Shown: positions 16,101-28,900 of the stretch, piece by piece | How the letters are laid out: the number at the start of each line of letters is the position of its first letter | How positions within the stretch are numbered: position 1 is the first letter of the stretch | From: Tubulanus polymorphus | Lineage: Eukaryota; Nemertea; Palaeonemertea; Tubulaniformes; Tubulanidae | DNA length: 64,000 nucleotides | NCBI RefSeq assembly: GCF_964204645.1 | Contig: NC_134030.1 | Location: 9,546,278 to 9,610,277, forward strand | Direction: 5' to 3' | Program-made: the position numbers and the translations under genes | Notes under the pieces: generated by a model | Seen by the model: only the letters and a program-made list of their open reading frames with translations | Told to the model about the DNA's origin: nothing | Databases searched by the model: none

Positions 16101-18432
16101 TATGAATAGAGCCACTAGTTGGTCCGGATGTCACCAGCTTGCGACAACAGCGAGATGTCGACTCGTCGTTGTATAACGTTTACGTAGAATACGAGGTAAA
16201 TAGAAATCACAATTCAAAATGAGACATCTAGTTTGAGAACCTATAAACCTTAAACGGATTCGTTGATGGTGGTAATCTGCAAGGATAACACGTTTCTTTA
16301 CGTATCCGAGCATATCCACTAAGCAAACCCATTGTCCTGGAATCTGCAACGAAAAGAATAACCCGGAAGTTATCTGCGATTGGCTGCGCAATGCCACAAA
16401 TCAGAGCACGTATACATGCAGCAGCACTCACTGACAAGGGGGCGCTAGCTGACGACCTGGTTGTCGCAGCGTAAATACTGTCATGTTCCGTTCCGATGCT
16501 AAACCTGCTTATATTATATATGCGAGTCAGAGCTAACGGTTGTGATTTACTTCCTTCGACGTGTCTTTTCAGACGATCAAAGCAGATCAGCGACGTTGCA
16601 ACGCACCGGGCACGATTTACAGACTTTTTATTCGATCAACGACAAATGAAACGTGGACGAATGTCGGCCAGAATTACAAAATTTCCGGCCTGGAGCCTTT
16701 GACGAAATATCGACTGAAAATCGGTATCAAGAATAAAGGAAATGCTAACTTCATCTTCGGCAAAATTCACGAATTCTTGACCGGATCAGCAGGTGTTGTT
16801 TTTTTAAAAATATTAGGTTCAGTTGATTATCAAAATCGATCAATTCTATGGTAGAAAGTTGCTTTTTGTAACACGGAACATTTTCAATTTTCATTATTTA
16901 TATTAGATAATACGATTTTTTATTTTCTCTCGACTCGCCTTAACGGCACTGTTGCAGTTACCCACTTGACGGCGACAAATACACCATTCGGTCTGAACGT
17001 TACCTGGAAGACTCCCGTTCAACTTCGACATCTACAGTTCAACTTTACTGGGAAATATCGGTTAATAAACAGGGCAGCGTGTCCGAAACAGAGGTCGAGG
17101 GAAGAAACTCAAGGATGTCCATTCCCAACCGATATCAACGAATTAGAACTAGTAGAACTGAGGAGCTACGCCTATTACGAGGTCACAATTACTTCTGTTT
17201 CGCTGAACGACAAATCTAAAGTGGAACGAGAATCAGTTGCATTAAATGTAACCGCAGAACAGTCAGGTAACTGAGTTCACGTTTGGTCAAAATCGGCACA
17301 TTTTACATCAAAATGTAACACGACTATTTTCCAGCTCCGACTGGTACTCCTAGACCACCCATGGTTTGGCCACAAGATGTGGGCTTATCGACGATCAACG
17401 AGACAACTTGGGTACAGATACGTTTCAACGAAATCTCGTGCGATTTGAAAAATGGAAACTTCATCGGTTTCCACTACAAACTCTACGAGAAAAACTCCGG
17501 TGAATTAGTAGACGAAAATGTGACAGTGCAGAGTTCACGTTATTACATTGAACATTTGAAGCCGTTTACGACATATTTGCTGAGCTACACCTGGACGAAC
17601 GAAGCCGGCGAAAGTCCGCAATCTAATAGCACCGAATTCAAAACAGACGAAACTAGTAGGTCACATATATTTCATCGACACAATATTGATTATCATTTTT
17701 GCTTAACGCGCATTATGTTTTCCCATTCAATAGCATGTTATTTACATAAGAATCGAGTTCCTTGTTGATAGGAAAATGTCTGAGGCTATCAAAAAATGTT
17801 TTGGCAGGGAATGTCATGCATAAGATTCACCCCGGACATAGAGGAAACATCTATCGCATCAAATAGAAATTCTGAGATTAAAATTTAATTTCGATCAGAT
17901 CTACTCAATCTCTATAGACCTCACAGCTTATATGATATAATTTTTACTATTTTCAGCTTTATTGGAAGTAAAGATGAAAATAAACCCCGTTGATCGTAAT
18001 GAGGACAATTTGGACTTCACCGTCGATTTTACGCTCAACCAAATCCGCGGAGAAGTTCTAAACTATGCCTTACAGTGCGGAGAGACGACCGGTGACGGCG
18101 TCAAACCGAAAAGACCCAGTCGTTCATATTGGAAAATCGATAAAGATCCGAAGAATCTACCTTTCAAAGTTTACAATTTGAAGCCTGCGACGTGGTACGG
18201 ATGTAGGGTAAGTCAGCATTGTAGCACCCGAAACCTAGGTATATATAAGTACGTTTGGCTGGGAGATGTAATAGGTCAGATATGTTGTTGAAATGCTTCA
18301 CTATTGTTTCATTCAACGCTCACTCCGGTCAGATTTACTCAACCACGTATTCATTTCTTCTAGGGAAGTGCTTTGAGTAAGAAAGGCTGGGGTCCATCCA
18401 CTGCTTACATCTACGTCTTGACCGATGATTGA
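13177..18432 (+). CDS. Secreted F-type lectin / EGF / FN3 protein, tandem copy 1 (exons 2-12)
   Basis: Eleven exons with consistent GT-AG sites and phases: 13177-13368, 14204-14428, 14874-15092, 15308-15454, 15677-16030, 16110-16195, 16573-16792, 16958-17266, 17335-17655, 17957-18207, 18364-18432 (stop TGA). In order they encode a Cys-rich module (GTCFGSSCPGWSCHC), an F-type lectin domain over two exons (GNVAESKQARMSS, NPWIIVDLGAKY, ESLIGRYVSVQL), an EGF-like module (DPNECTYPG...YCEK) and five FN3 domains (motifs such as SGLAENTYYEF, LKPFTTYLLSYTW). No membrane segment follows, so the product is probably secreted, perhaps in glycan recognition or defence. No signal-peptide exon is visible upstream; it was lost or lies left of the element. 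About 797 aa are visible. Many domain junctions are phase 1, as in shuffled extracellular proteins. Confidence 0.85.
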
Positions 18433-18587
18433 AGTTCATCTAAGGCCAGTGGACAAGAGAGGAGCAGCAAATAGACCCAACATTAAAATATTTTGAAAAA
18501 TCTCTCATGTAAATCTCTATATCGACTTTGTTCAACGCATAGATACAAGTACTTCATTTTATCTTGAAACAAATATCGTAATGATAT

Positions 18588-18593
18588 AATAAA
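18588..18593 (+). promoter_or_regulatory. Poly(A) signal AATAAA of copy 1
   Basis: AATAAA lies 155 bases after the stop codon. The corresponding place in copy 2 (about 24,665) has only AATATAAT, so the signal is not conserved. Confidence 0.55.
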
Positions 18594-19012
18594 CATATAC
18601 AGTCAGTCGGTTAAGTTACTAATGATAATTTACAAATTTTTCCAAACGATCCCACCGTAATACGCTATTTTCTACTCTGATTTTCTTTTACTTTTCGTGC
18701 ATTAATGAAGAACGATACTTTAGATCGAAGAGGAAAAGATAGAAGGAAAAACGTATTTCACATCAGCCGACAGATCTATGTCTTACGTTTATTACGGCAA
18801 TCGCTCCACGCCGTAATGAATGGCTAACAATTTTGCTTTAGAATAAAGGCCCTTTGACGAAAACGATCGTAATTTGTAATTTGTTGATGCCACGTTTAAT
18901 ACGTTCTATACGCGCGCTGTCTGGTAAGCGCAAACAATTTTGTTTCCCGTCAATTATGCGGGTAAATTAGGCAGTCTGCTGAGTTAGGTTATCGTGTATT
19001 TTTCGAGGCAAG
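18594..19012 (+). other. Spacer between the two lectin genes
   Basis: No coding exon is seen. The last 100 bases should hold the copy 2 promoter and 5' UTR. I see no clear TATA box. The stretch GCGCGCTGTCTGG near 18,912 is locally CpG-rich. Confidence 0.4.
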
Positions 19013-22000
19013 ATGTGGGTAGAATATCTGTGCGGTCTCCTTGCGGTTGCCGCTGCGCTTAATACATTACAACACGCTGAAGGTAGGCATCAGTTAGATT
19101 TCAGTTTATGTATGGTAGTAAATAATATTGAATATTAGTAGTTTGATACCGATTTTTTAGGGGAATGATAGCAATGATGCATCGATAAACTTACTATGAT
19201 GTGTAAAGGCGTTGAATGTTTTGAATTCGGTTAATAAATTGATTCGTTGGTCATATTACAGGGACATGTTTCGGTAGCAGTTGCCCTGGTTGGTCGTGCC
19301 ATTGCGTTTCCGATGACCGGAATGCAAAAATCGTCTGTCCTTCTTCATCAGCCGGACGTCTTAAATGCCCGTCGTCGGCACCGCACTGCGAGAAGAGGAT
19401 CGATAGTTACAAAAACTGGGAATGGAAAGGACCTGGCTGTCAAATAGGCAAGTACAATAAAGAAGTTTCCAGTTTCTAGGCGCCATTTTGTGGCGGTCCC
19501 TCGAGGTCCCCATTGTTGCGATAATTTGCGCTCATTTTCAAAACATAAGTTTTTATTGAATATCATATAGCTCTGCAGTCCCTTGCTTGATTAACTTCAT
19601 TAATACACCATTTTGAAGGAATTGAAATGCATGTATTTTCCGGTGATTATTGGATTTTTTGAACGCAACAATTGAGAGCAGTGACGATTTGAAACCAAGG
19701 ACCGCATTTTTAAACCGCGCTTCGAAAAATTGCGATTTTTATCAATTTTGAAATATCTTAGTGGTTATTAAAGCTATATTTCCCATTAGCGGAATAAAAG
19801 ATATACAGTATGATAGACATCTGGTATGAATTTGGTGCTTTTGGAAGAATTTGAACCAAAAACCTCAAAATATTCCCTTAGACTATACAGTCTAAATGTC
19901 GAATATGTTTTAAATATTTCCGTACATGTCGACAACGATAACACGTTAGCAGACTTTCAATCTCAATTTGTTCTAATCTTTCATATAGAAGACAGTTCTT
20001 TTTTAACATTTCATTTTTATCGGTACGTGACGTGTGTAGGTAACGTGGCCGAATCGAAGCAGGCGAGAATGTCCTCTTATAGTTCACAGAGATACTGCTT
20101 TGATGGCGCTGTCTCAGGAAGGTACTGCGAAACTCGCAGGGAACACAATCCTTGGATTATCGTTGATCTTGGTGCTAAACACGTAGTGCAGGCGGTGGAT
20201 TTGTACTATTCGACAAGATATTCAAATGGCTATTGTTCCAGTTATAGAAGTAAGTTTTCACGTGAATTAGCGAATTATTGATACAACGAAGCAATTGAAT
20301 TAATTTGAATTTTGGCATTGACCCACAGTGTTGCACAGTGGTCAGTTGTTGTGGTCCCTATTGTAGTAGTCCCTATTGTTTCAAAGTCGAGGCGTAGGAT
20401 GACACCAGGCTAGCTGGATGGACCCAGTGCCACACAGTTCTCAGCTTCAGGTTTGACTCGTAGCTTGGAGTTACTCAAAGGTCCTAGAGACAACATTTGT
20501 TCATTTCCACCAATGTTTTAACGCTTGAGTCAAAGTCTACCCATTAAATTCTTGACGCGCAAATGAGAGCGCTAGATAGCTAAGATGCCTCAACGAGAAA
20601 AAAAACGTCGGATTTTCTAAAGAGAAATTCATTAAACATCCTTTTGCACCAATGAGGGAACTCTGTTTTGGCGGGGTGTGAAAATGTCAATGCTAATACG
20701 AGTTAATGACCTTTCGTTTCATGTGTAGCTCATATTTGAAAACTCTTTTTCAGGAGGGCTCAAGTGGAGTTTGTTGCAGAGCCGAGTCGGTGATGGCGAC
20801 GATTTACATAATCCAATATGCACGAATTTCACCGATGTCGTGTACGGGTGCGGTAACCACGTGTTTAAACAATGCGACGAATCGTTGATAGGGCGGTATG
20901 TTTCCGTGCAAATAATGGCTTATGAGAGATTAAAACTAGCTGAGATTGTGGTAATCGGATTCAAGTATATAGGTATATTCGTTGCTTTCGATATTGTTAT
21001 ATTGAATTCTATAACATATTGATATATGCTTTCAATTATGTATCTATAAAAATTCGTTCTATATTGTTATAATTTCCATGTAGATAAAGAAAATTAGCGT
21101 TAATCGTTAATCGTGTAGCCTGGGATTTGTATTATGTTCTCTACCCATAAAATACAAAAATATTACGATGAAAACCATATATCAATTTTTCAGATCCGAA
21201 TGAGTGTACGTATCCTGGTTCGATCGGTTGTATGACTGAAGCTCAGTGCAATATAAACGTCCCCAATAGAGTCGACTATTTGACCGGTTACTGTCATGGC
21301 GGCTGCAACGCGAACTATATCGGCAAATACTGTGACAAAGGTCAGTCGTGTGTTACCCTGTGTGCAAGGATTCGAACTTCTTTGCTGGAGCTGGAAGTCC
21401 AGATACAAATTAATGGCTGTCTGTGTAGCGGCATAGCGCTCATGGCCAAGGACCGTGAGGGGATGGTCGACGATAGAAATCTCTTGAAATTTTGAGAAGA
21501 ATTTGGTGGATTTTTACGACGTTGAACAGTGAATTCCGTGAAATAAATCATAAATAATCAACCAAATCAATACCCCAATCACAGATCATTTCGCATGAGA
21601 AAATATTACTTCTTATTCGCCTGAATTGAAAAAATTCACTTAGGATTTTTTGGGGTAGACATTTTAAGGGAGCTCCAGATTTAGGAGGAGGGGGTCTGGA
21701 CGCCCTTGGACCCCCTAAATCCGCGACCGGATTTTACTTTAGCAAGCAGCGTTTCATACCTTAGCATCGACGCCATGAACTTCGAAATTCCTACAATTGA
21801 ATGAACATCGTTAAATTAACCAAGATATCCGAACCTACCAATTTTTTGGTATATTTCAGAATTCAGATTGACGTACACAATAAAACTGGTTAGCCAGCAC
21901 CATAGCGTCAACGTCACTATATCGAATCCACGAGTACCGAATGGTAATATGGATTCAGGAAAGGGTTCTATACGTGTGGGATATCGCGTCCTTTACAGAA

Positions 22001-24512
22001 AAGTCGGCGATAAAGACTGGATTGTCGGAGCTACTGAACCACCAGCAAAACCGGGTGCCAGTACAAATTTCATGGCTCCGATGCGGGATAAAGTTATTTC
22101 AGGGCTTACTGCAAACACACGGTATGAATTCACGGCCACGGCCCGGAAAATCGACGCTAATTTGAACTCGATGTTGACCGAAGATCCTCTGAAAACCTAT
22201 GTGCATACATTATGTCACGGTAATCCGCTTTTCGTTTTCAACGCATACAAATTATTCCGATTGGTAATTAAGAAAATTCATTGTATTACCTTGTTTTTAC
22301 TGATTAATAGGGCCACTAGTCGGTCCTGGGATTACCGGTCTGCGACAACAGCGAGAAGCTGATTCCCCGTTGTTCAAAGTTTTCGTAGAATACGAGGTAA
22401 ATGAAAATAATGATTCCAAAGTAATATATCCATTTTATTGAGAAACGCCTTCTTGAGGAGCGCTTAATTCAATGATGGTGGTATTTTTTTGGTACCATAA
22501 TACGTTATCTGATATTCTTAGTATGATTGCTGGTAGATATAACTATATTCGCGAGAGTCAGAGTGGAGAGTTGAGATCGGTTTTCTCCGTGTTTGTCTTT
22601 TCAGACGATCACAGGGGATCAGCGACGTTGCGACGCACCAGGTACGATTTACAGAATTTTCATCCAATCAACGACGAACGATACATGGATGAATGTCGGC
22701 CAGAATTACAAAATTTCCGGCCTAAAACCGTTGACGAAATATCGAGTGAAAGTCGGTATCAAGAATAAAGGAAATACTAACTTCGTCTTCGGCAAAATTC
22801 ACGAATTCTTGACAGGATCAGCAGGTGTTGCATTTTATTTCAAATATTTGAGTTTGTAGATGTTAATAAGATCATATCTATGAAAGTAGGCTATACTTTG
22901 TCAAATACTTACTTTAACTCTATATTACTTATTATATTTCTATATCTACGTTTACTCACGATAATGAAGTTACCCATCTGACGGCCGCATATGCACCATT
23001 CGGTCTGAACGTTACCTGGAAGACTCCCGTTCAACTTCGACATCTACGATACAACTTCGCCGGAAAGTATCGATTGATAAGCCGGTTAGCGTGCCCGAAA
23101 AAGAGGTTGACTGAAAAAACAAAAGGATGTCCATTCCCAACCGATATCAACGAATTAGAACTAGTCGAACTGAGGAGCTACGCCTATTACGAGGTGACAA
23201 TTACTCCTGTTTCGCTTAACGGCGAATCTAAAATGGAACGAGAATCAGTTGCATTTAACGTAACCACAAAACAGTCAGGTAACTGAGTTCAGGGTTTGTC
23301 TAAATCAGCACATTTTTAATCATAATGTCACTACACAACTTTTTTCAAGCTCCGACTGGTACCCCTAGACCAGGCGACGTTTGGCCACAAGATGTGGGCT
23401 TATCGACGATCAAGGAGACAACTTGGGCGTCAGTCCGTTTCCACGATATATCGTGCGAGTCGAGAAATGGAAACTTCACCGGTTTCCACTACAAACTCTA
23501 CGAGAAAACCTCCGGCCAGTTGGTTCGGGAAAACGTGACGATGGTGAGATCACTTTATTACATTGAACACTTGAAGCCGTTCACGATCTATTTGCTGAGC
23601 TACACCTGGACGAACGAAGCCGGTGAAAGTCCGCAATCTGATACCACCGAATTCAAAACAGATGAAACTAGTAAGTCACATATAACAAATCATAATGAAT
23701 TACCATTTTTCCATCCTGCGCTGCGTTTCCCCATTAGTTTGAATGCCGTTTTTGATAATTTTCAGTAATTGAGATCTTTGCTGATCGAAATATTGTCTGA
23801 GGCTATCCTATCCAAAACTACTGTCTTGACGAAGAATGCCATGTTCAAGAACAATTCCAACAATTTTCTAACAACGATTTCATTAGGCTAAACAAAAATG
23901 ATACCTTGTTTCTCCGCAGCGGCCGGGTCATTCATGTGAATAGAATGTTCTGATTTTCATTTTTGTCATCATATCTGCATAGGCAACTCCGAGACCTAAC
24001 TGGTGCAATGATATCATTGTACTATTTTCAGCTTTATTGGAAGTAAATATGAAAATAAACCCCGTTGATCGTAATGAGGACAAATTGGACTTCACCGTCG
24101 ATTTTACGCTCAACCAAATCCGCGGAGAAGTTCTGAGCTATGCCTTACAGTGCGGAGAGACGACCGGTGACGGCGTCAAACCGAAAAGACCCAGTCGTTC
24201 ATATTGGAGTATCGATAAAGATCCGAAAATAATTTACCTTTCAAAGTTTACAATTTGAAGCCCGCGACGTGGTACGGATGTAGGGTAAGTCAGCGTTGTA
24301 GCACCCTAAACCTTTGTTCATTTTAACAAGTTAGGCTGGGAGATGAAATAGGTCAGATACTTTGTAATCCAACTTCTTCCATATTGTTTAGTTCAGCGCT
24401 TACTCCAGTCTTTACTTAAAAAACACATATATATTTCTTCTAGGGAAGTGCTTTGAGTAAGAAAGGCTGGGGTCCGTCCACTCCTTACGTCTACGTTTTG
24501 ACAGTCGGTTGA
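19013..24512 (+). CDS. Secreted F-type lectin / EGF / FN3 protein, tandem copy 2, frameshifted near the end
   Basis: Twelve exons: 19013-19082, 19262-19447, 20040-20249, 20754-20972, 21194-21340, 21860-22219, 22311-22396, 22605-22824, 22970-23278, 23350-23670, 24032-24284, 24444-24512. Exon 1 encodes a signal peptide (MWVEYLCGLLAVAAALN). The rest matches copy 1 in domain order and phases. Differences: intron 2 has a GC donor (ATAG|GCAAGT) where copy 1 has GTAAGT; exon 9 has a weak acceptor (ATAATGAAG); and near 24,228 two extra bases shift the last FN3 frame, giving a TGA at 24256-24258. The product would lose about 32 residues of that domain and the last exon. It may be a decaying copy, a truncated but working protein, or a sequence error. 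Confidence 0.82.
19462..19550. repeat. Dispersed repeat with GCGCCATTT core, copy 1
   Basis: GAAGTTTCCAG, GGCGCCATTT, GGTCCC and CATTGTTG blocks align with 35191-35272. It lies in intron 2 of lectin copy 2 and is absent from the same intron of copy 1, so it came after the duplication or was lost in copy 1. Confidence 0.6.
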
Positions 24513-25999
24513 ATTTCATCCGGAGCCATGAGAGGAAAATTGAGAGGAGGCAAATAGATCTGTCACACAACATTACCATATTGTCGATACTGATTTAATC
24601 ATGTAAAACTCTATTCTAAAACTTATAAATACTTCTTTTTATTCTTAAACAATTATCATAATAATATAATACACATATATATATACAGCCATTAGCTCAG
24701 CAACTAATAATCATTTACTAAATTTTTCCAGGAGATCCCGCCGTAAAACGCTTTACTTCTTACCCTGTATTCCTAACCTTTCTCGCGTTAATACGAACGA
24801 ATCTTCGATATTAGAGTCCGATCATCGAAAAGAACGGACGATAAAACACATTGACACATATATAAAGTATTTACATCAACCGACATCAAATCTTGTCTTA
24901 ATAAATGTTTACAAATTACGCGGCAACGGGGATCTACGTTCGTCATAACAATCATCCGAAATGAACGACTTATAATTTTGCATCAGAATCGAGACCATGA
25001 AGTATACGTATATGTTCGTATATTTTCGTCAGTCAGGGCGAACTCCTGTTTTCGTAGCTGGTTGACTAATGGTCCAGAACTAATAACCGAACGAACTTAG
25101 TTCGGTCGTAACGTATTTCACAGTGTCGGCCATCTTGAACCTAGGTCCGAGCTATTCCCGTGGTCGACCATTTCCGGACCATAGTTCCGATTAACTGACA
25201 TCCGGTTTTGCTTAGTTCGACTACAGTCGACTAACCCCGATAACCGAAGTTCGCCCAGACGTAAAGAACCAACTGCGGCAAGTGACGATGCGGGTTTACT
25301 CTATTTACTTCGGTATAGATCGATTAATGATTTATAGTTACCATGGGGACTATCAATCGTTCGCTGTAGACTGGTAGATCGACCGTTCACAGGAAGGATT
25401 ATTATCGTTTAAGGATGCATGGTGATTTCTTGTCGTCCTCGAGGAAATATCGCCAGTTATATATTCATAATTCACTATCAGACATTCCGTCGTGTTTTTC
25501 AGATATTTCTAACGTGTATCCATGTGATAAGAGGCCACTCTGAATTTCATCACTTTGAGATAACTGGTAATGAGGGGTAGGAGTGGGGCGGAGTTAAAAT
25601 TTTCGAAGGGTCCTTCAAAACGTCAGTGTCAAAATTAGGTCAAAATTTTGCGAAATTTGGATACGATTTTTCGTGTTTTGTTTTGTGGAAAATGAAAAAT
25701 CAAAAGATTTATTCAGGTAATCGAAAAATTGAATCTCGATAAGATCTGTCCTTTTTCCATAGAAAAGTGTCCCGTTTCACGGGGAAAAGTTCTTTCTTGA
25801 AATAAAACTGCCGGCAAAAAAGCTCGACACAGGCCTGGCAATCACCTGCAGACGGCCATTAAAACATTTCTAAGCAAAAATTATAATTCAATGATTGGTA
25901 ATAAATATGCGGACGGGAATAACACTGTCGTTCGTTAAAAACATCGTTATATTGCATGTAATTTTCAGCACCAGAAGAATAGTCGGTACAAAACGGTTA
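24513..25999. other. Intergenic region between lectin copy 2 and FBXL7
   Basis: Both flanking genes end here. I see no exon. A segment near 25,740-25,830 (AAAACTGCCGGCAAAAAAGCTC) is a diverged relative of a dispersed repeat also found near 31,700 and 51,180. Short inverted pieces (TTAGTTCGG, GGTCCAGAAC) occur at 25,060-25,240. TTTATT at 25708-25713 could be the minus-strand poly(A) signal of FBXL7. Confidence 0.4.
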
Positions 26000-28900
26000 C
26001 TAATAGAAACCAGGGTTCGTGTGTTCGATGATACACCGCTTACAGAACCGTTTAACGGCTCTGTATGCTTCCACCGATATGTGGCAGTCTTGGACGTTAA
26101 GCTGTTGTAATCCCGGGCAACTATTGGCGAGCATGATCACTCCGCGGTCCGTGATACCGTCGCACGATTTCAAGCTGAGCTTCTTCAACTGAACGCAAAA
26201 GTCGCCGAGTATTTGCAAGCCGTCGTCGGTGACGTCACACTTGCCGACGTCCAATGAGCGGAGGCGCCTGCAGGAATGAGCCAATTGGACGATCGAATCG
26301 TCGGACACCGCCTCGCACCCGCGGCAATTCAGATAGCGCAGTTTGTAACAGAATTTCGCTATGTACCGAACTCCGACGTCGGATATTTTATCACATTTCG
26401 CAATACTCAAGTAACGCAGGCTGGTTTCTAACTTCGAAAGTTCCCGTAGGCCGAAGTCCGTAATACGGCGGCAATCGCTGAGACTTAGTTCGCGTAACAT
26501 GGTGCAGTAGTTGGCGATATACTGGACACCGATGTCCGATACGCGCGTACAGCGACGTAAGTACAGGTAACACAGTTGAGTACAATGGGACGCTATGATG
26601 CTCAGACCGCCGTCCTCCAGATCCACGCAATCGCTCATATCCAAGTAGCGCAGGAAGATCTGCTTGCTTCGCAACGGCGACGCTTGCATCGAGGCTTCTG
26701 GCGTTAGACTGATGCAGGTGATCGAAGAACATCCTGAAATTTGAATCAGAAGCGGTCTTAATAATATTTGATAGGGATGATATGACGTATTGTTCCAGTT
26801 GAATTGAGTTCCTAAAAGTGCTGAATATTGAAGTGTCAAATTCTCTTTAAAATTTGGTTATATTTTCAAAAGGACAAACGGGTCAAACTTGATGATAAGA
26901 TAATATAGTTCTACCACAGTTCTTAGTCTAAAGAGACTTTTTAGACTGTAGAAACCACCCGATATATTTCTATATTTTATAGTCATTCATTCATTTATTG
27001 TGGGATTTTACACTTATTGTCTCATCACGGATACGGTGATCAACAACAACATTCATTTGAATATTCTAAAAGACTTGCACTCACCTAATAAGTTCAAGTG
27101 TTCCAAGTTCGTACATTTCGACACGACTTCGAAAATGGCCATGTTCGTTATATTAGCACATCCCAGTAGGTCCAGATGAGTTATTTCCGGGCATCGGTTG
27201 GCGATGACTTGTAGCCCTTTGTCGGATAGTTTAGAGCAACCGTTCAAGTTAATCCGGTGAATGTTCACGCACACGAATGGCGTATCGTAACTCAGCCGAT
27301 GAGTTAGAACTTTCAGCGCCTTGTTTATGTCCACGGAGCTGTCGTTGACACGTATCGAAGTCCACAAAGTAGGATCCCAGGCCAGGCCGTACCAGCGCCG
27401 GCAGACGCGCGCGCACCGACACACCTGCTCGGTTGGCAAGTTCGAGAATATACCCAGTATGATGTCATCGGGTAAGAAATCGAACGACGAAAATCGTATT
27501 TGTTTCTTTTTGCTCGGTTTAACCGATCGTTGCTGTTGCAGGCCCTCGTACTCTTTGTTGGACACGGACGATAGATTACCACTCGAGTAATCGGACGGGG
27601 TATCGTTCATCGGCGACACGGGGGAACTCGTGTAGAATATTTTCGCCTCGATCGGGTATTTCGGGGCCGGGATTTCGTCTTCGTCGACGTCGTTATCGAC
27701 ATAGTCGACGGAAGCGTCGTTGCCCGCGGAAGTGAAACGCGCGCTCTGCTGGTGATACGGCGGTCTCCTTTTCGACGACGATTCGCCACCTGGCGGCGTT
27801 TTGCACGGACTTCTCGTGGCCATTCTCGGCGGACTGTAGCATACCGGATTCGTGAGGTCGGATCCGACTCCGGAACTCGAATCCCCGTGCGGATTATCGA
27901 AAGGTTGGATATCATCTGAAAAATGCGAGAAGATTCACAATCAGTGATTTTTAAGCCCTTTTCGTATTGGGAAAGATCATAATACATAGGGTTTTAAGAC
28001 AGTTGAAGGAATATCACAAAATTAGATAGATTTTCGTGACAAAAATTCGCACAAAAAGAAGGCTTCGAAAATAAGGAGATTTCTCATCGGACATCCCGTC
28101 GACATTGACATCAAGTACCGGCAGTGGACTCCCAGTGTTTTGCGTGACATGTGCGTGTACGCTAATTCACTCTCTCTTGAAACGACAGGGGCCGAATCAA
28201 CATATGGCGTGAAATGAAAAGCCACAGGCTATGAAATACGAAAGGCTTCGAATTTCCGCTACGTGACTTTTCAATGATGAAATCGCACCCAACAGTTATA
28301 TATCAAATGCCCCGAAACATGTTTCGATTTTCGACACATCGAAGTCGTGTTCTTCACACGATACTTCCATCTGTTTTTCAGCGCGTGAAAACAATGATAC
28401 TTCATTTTAAAGAATGGTTTGCCTATATGCATATGGTTTCCAAATACGAACCCTTAGCATTTTCACACGCGCATACAGAACTTTTAATTCATGCACGGAA
28501 TCTGTACCTTATTTTCCAAATCTTCCAAATCACTAAGACACTACATAATCAGCGTTGTGGCGATAAAGAGAATCCAGCAATAATAAAGTGCGAAAATGTT
28601 TCGTTGAGCTAGTGGCTTATTCAACGTTTCGACTATATCTGTATCATTTCTGATTACTTAAATCAGCCTCGTTGCTCTGGAGTGTATATTATATATATTT
28701 TTATAATTTTCTGTTGTAACCCAGTTTTCCTGAATATGACTGTTAGGATGTAGTCGAAACGGTGAATAAGCCCAGTAAACCAATGTTCGCAGTTTTATTT
28801 TTCTTCATTACTGCGAGATTATCTTTATGCTATATTTTCTACAATATTGATCATTACACACAACAAATCGGCAAAACGTATCCAGACAATTTTCAGGGGA

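Noticed and set aside
26254-27590. ORFs on both strands overlapping the FBXL7 exons
   Set aside because: They are out of frame with conserved leucine-rich repeats, so are shadows.
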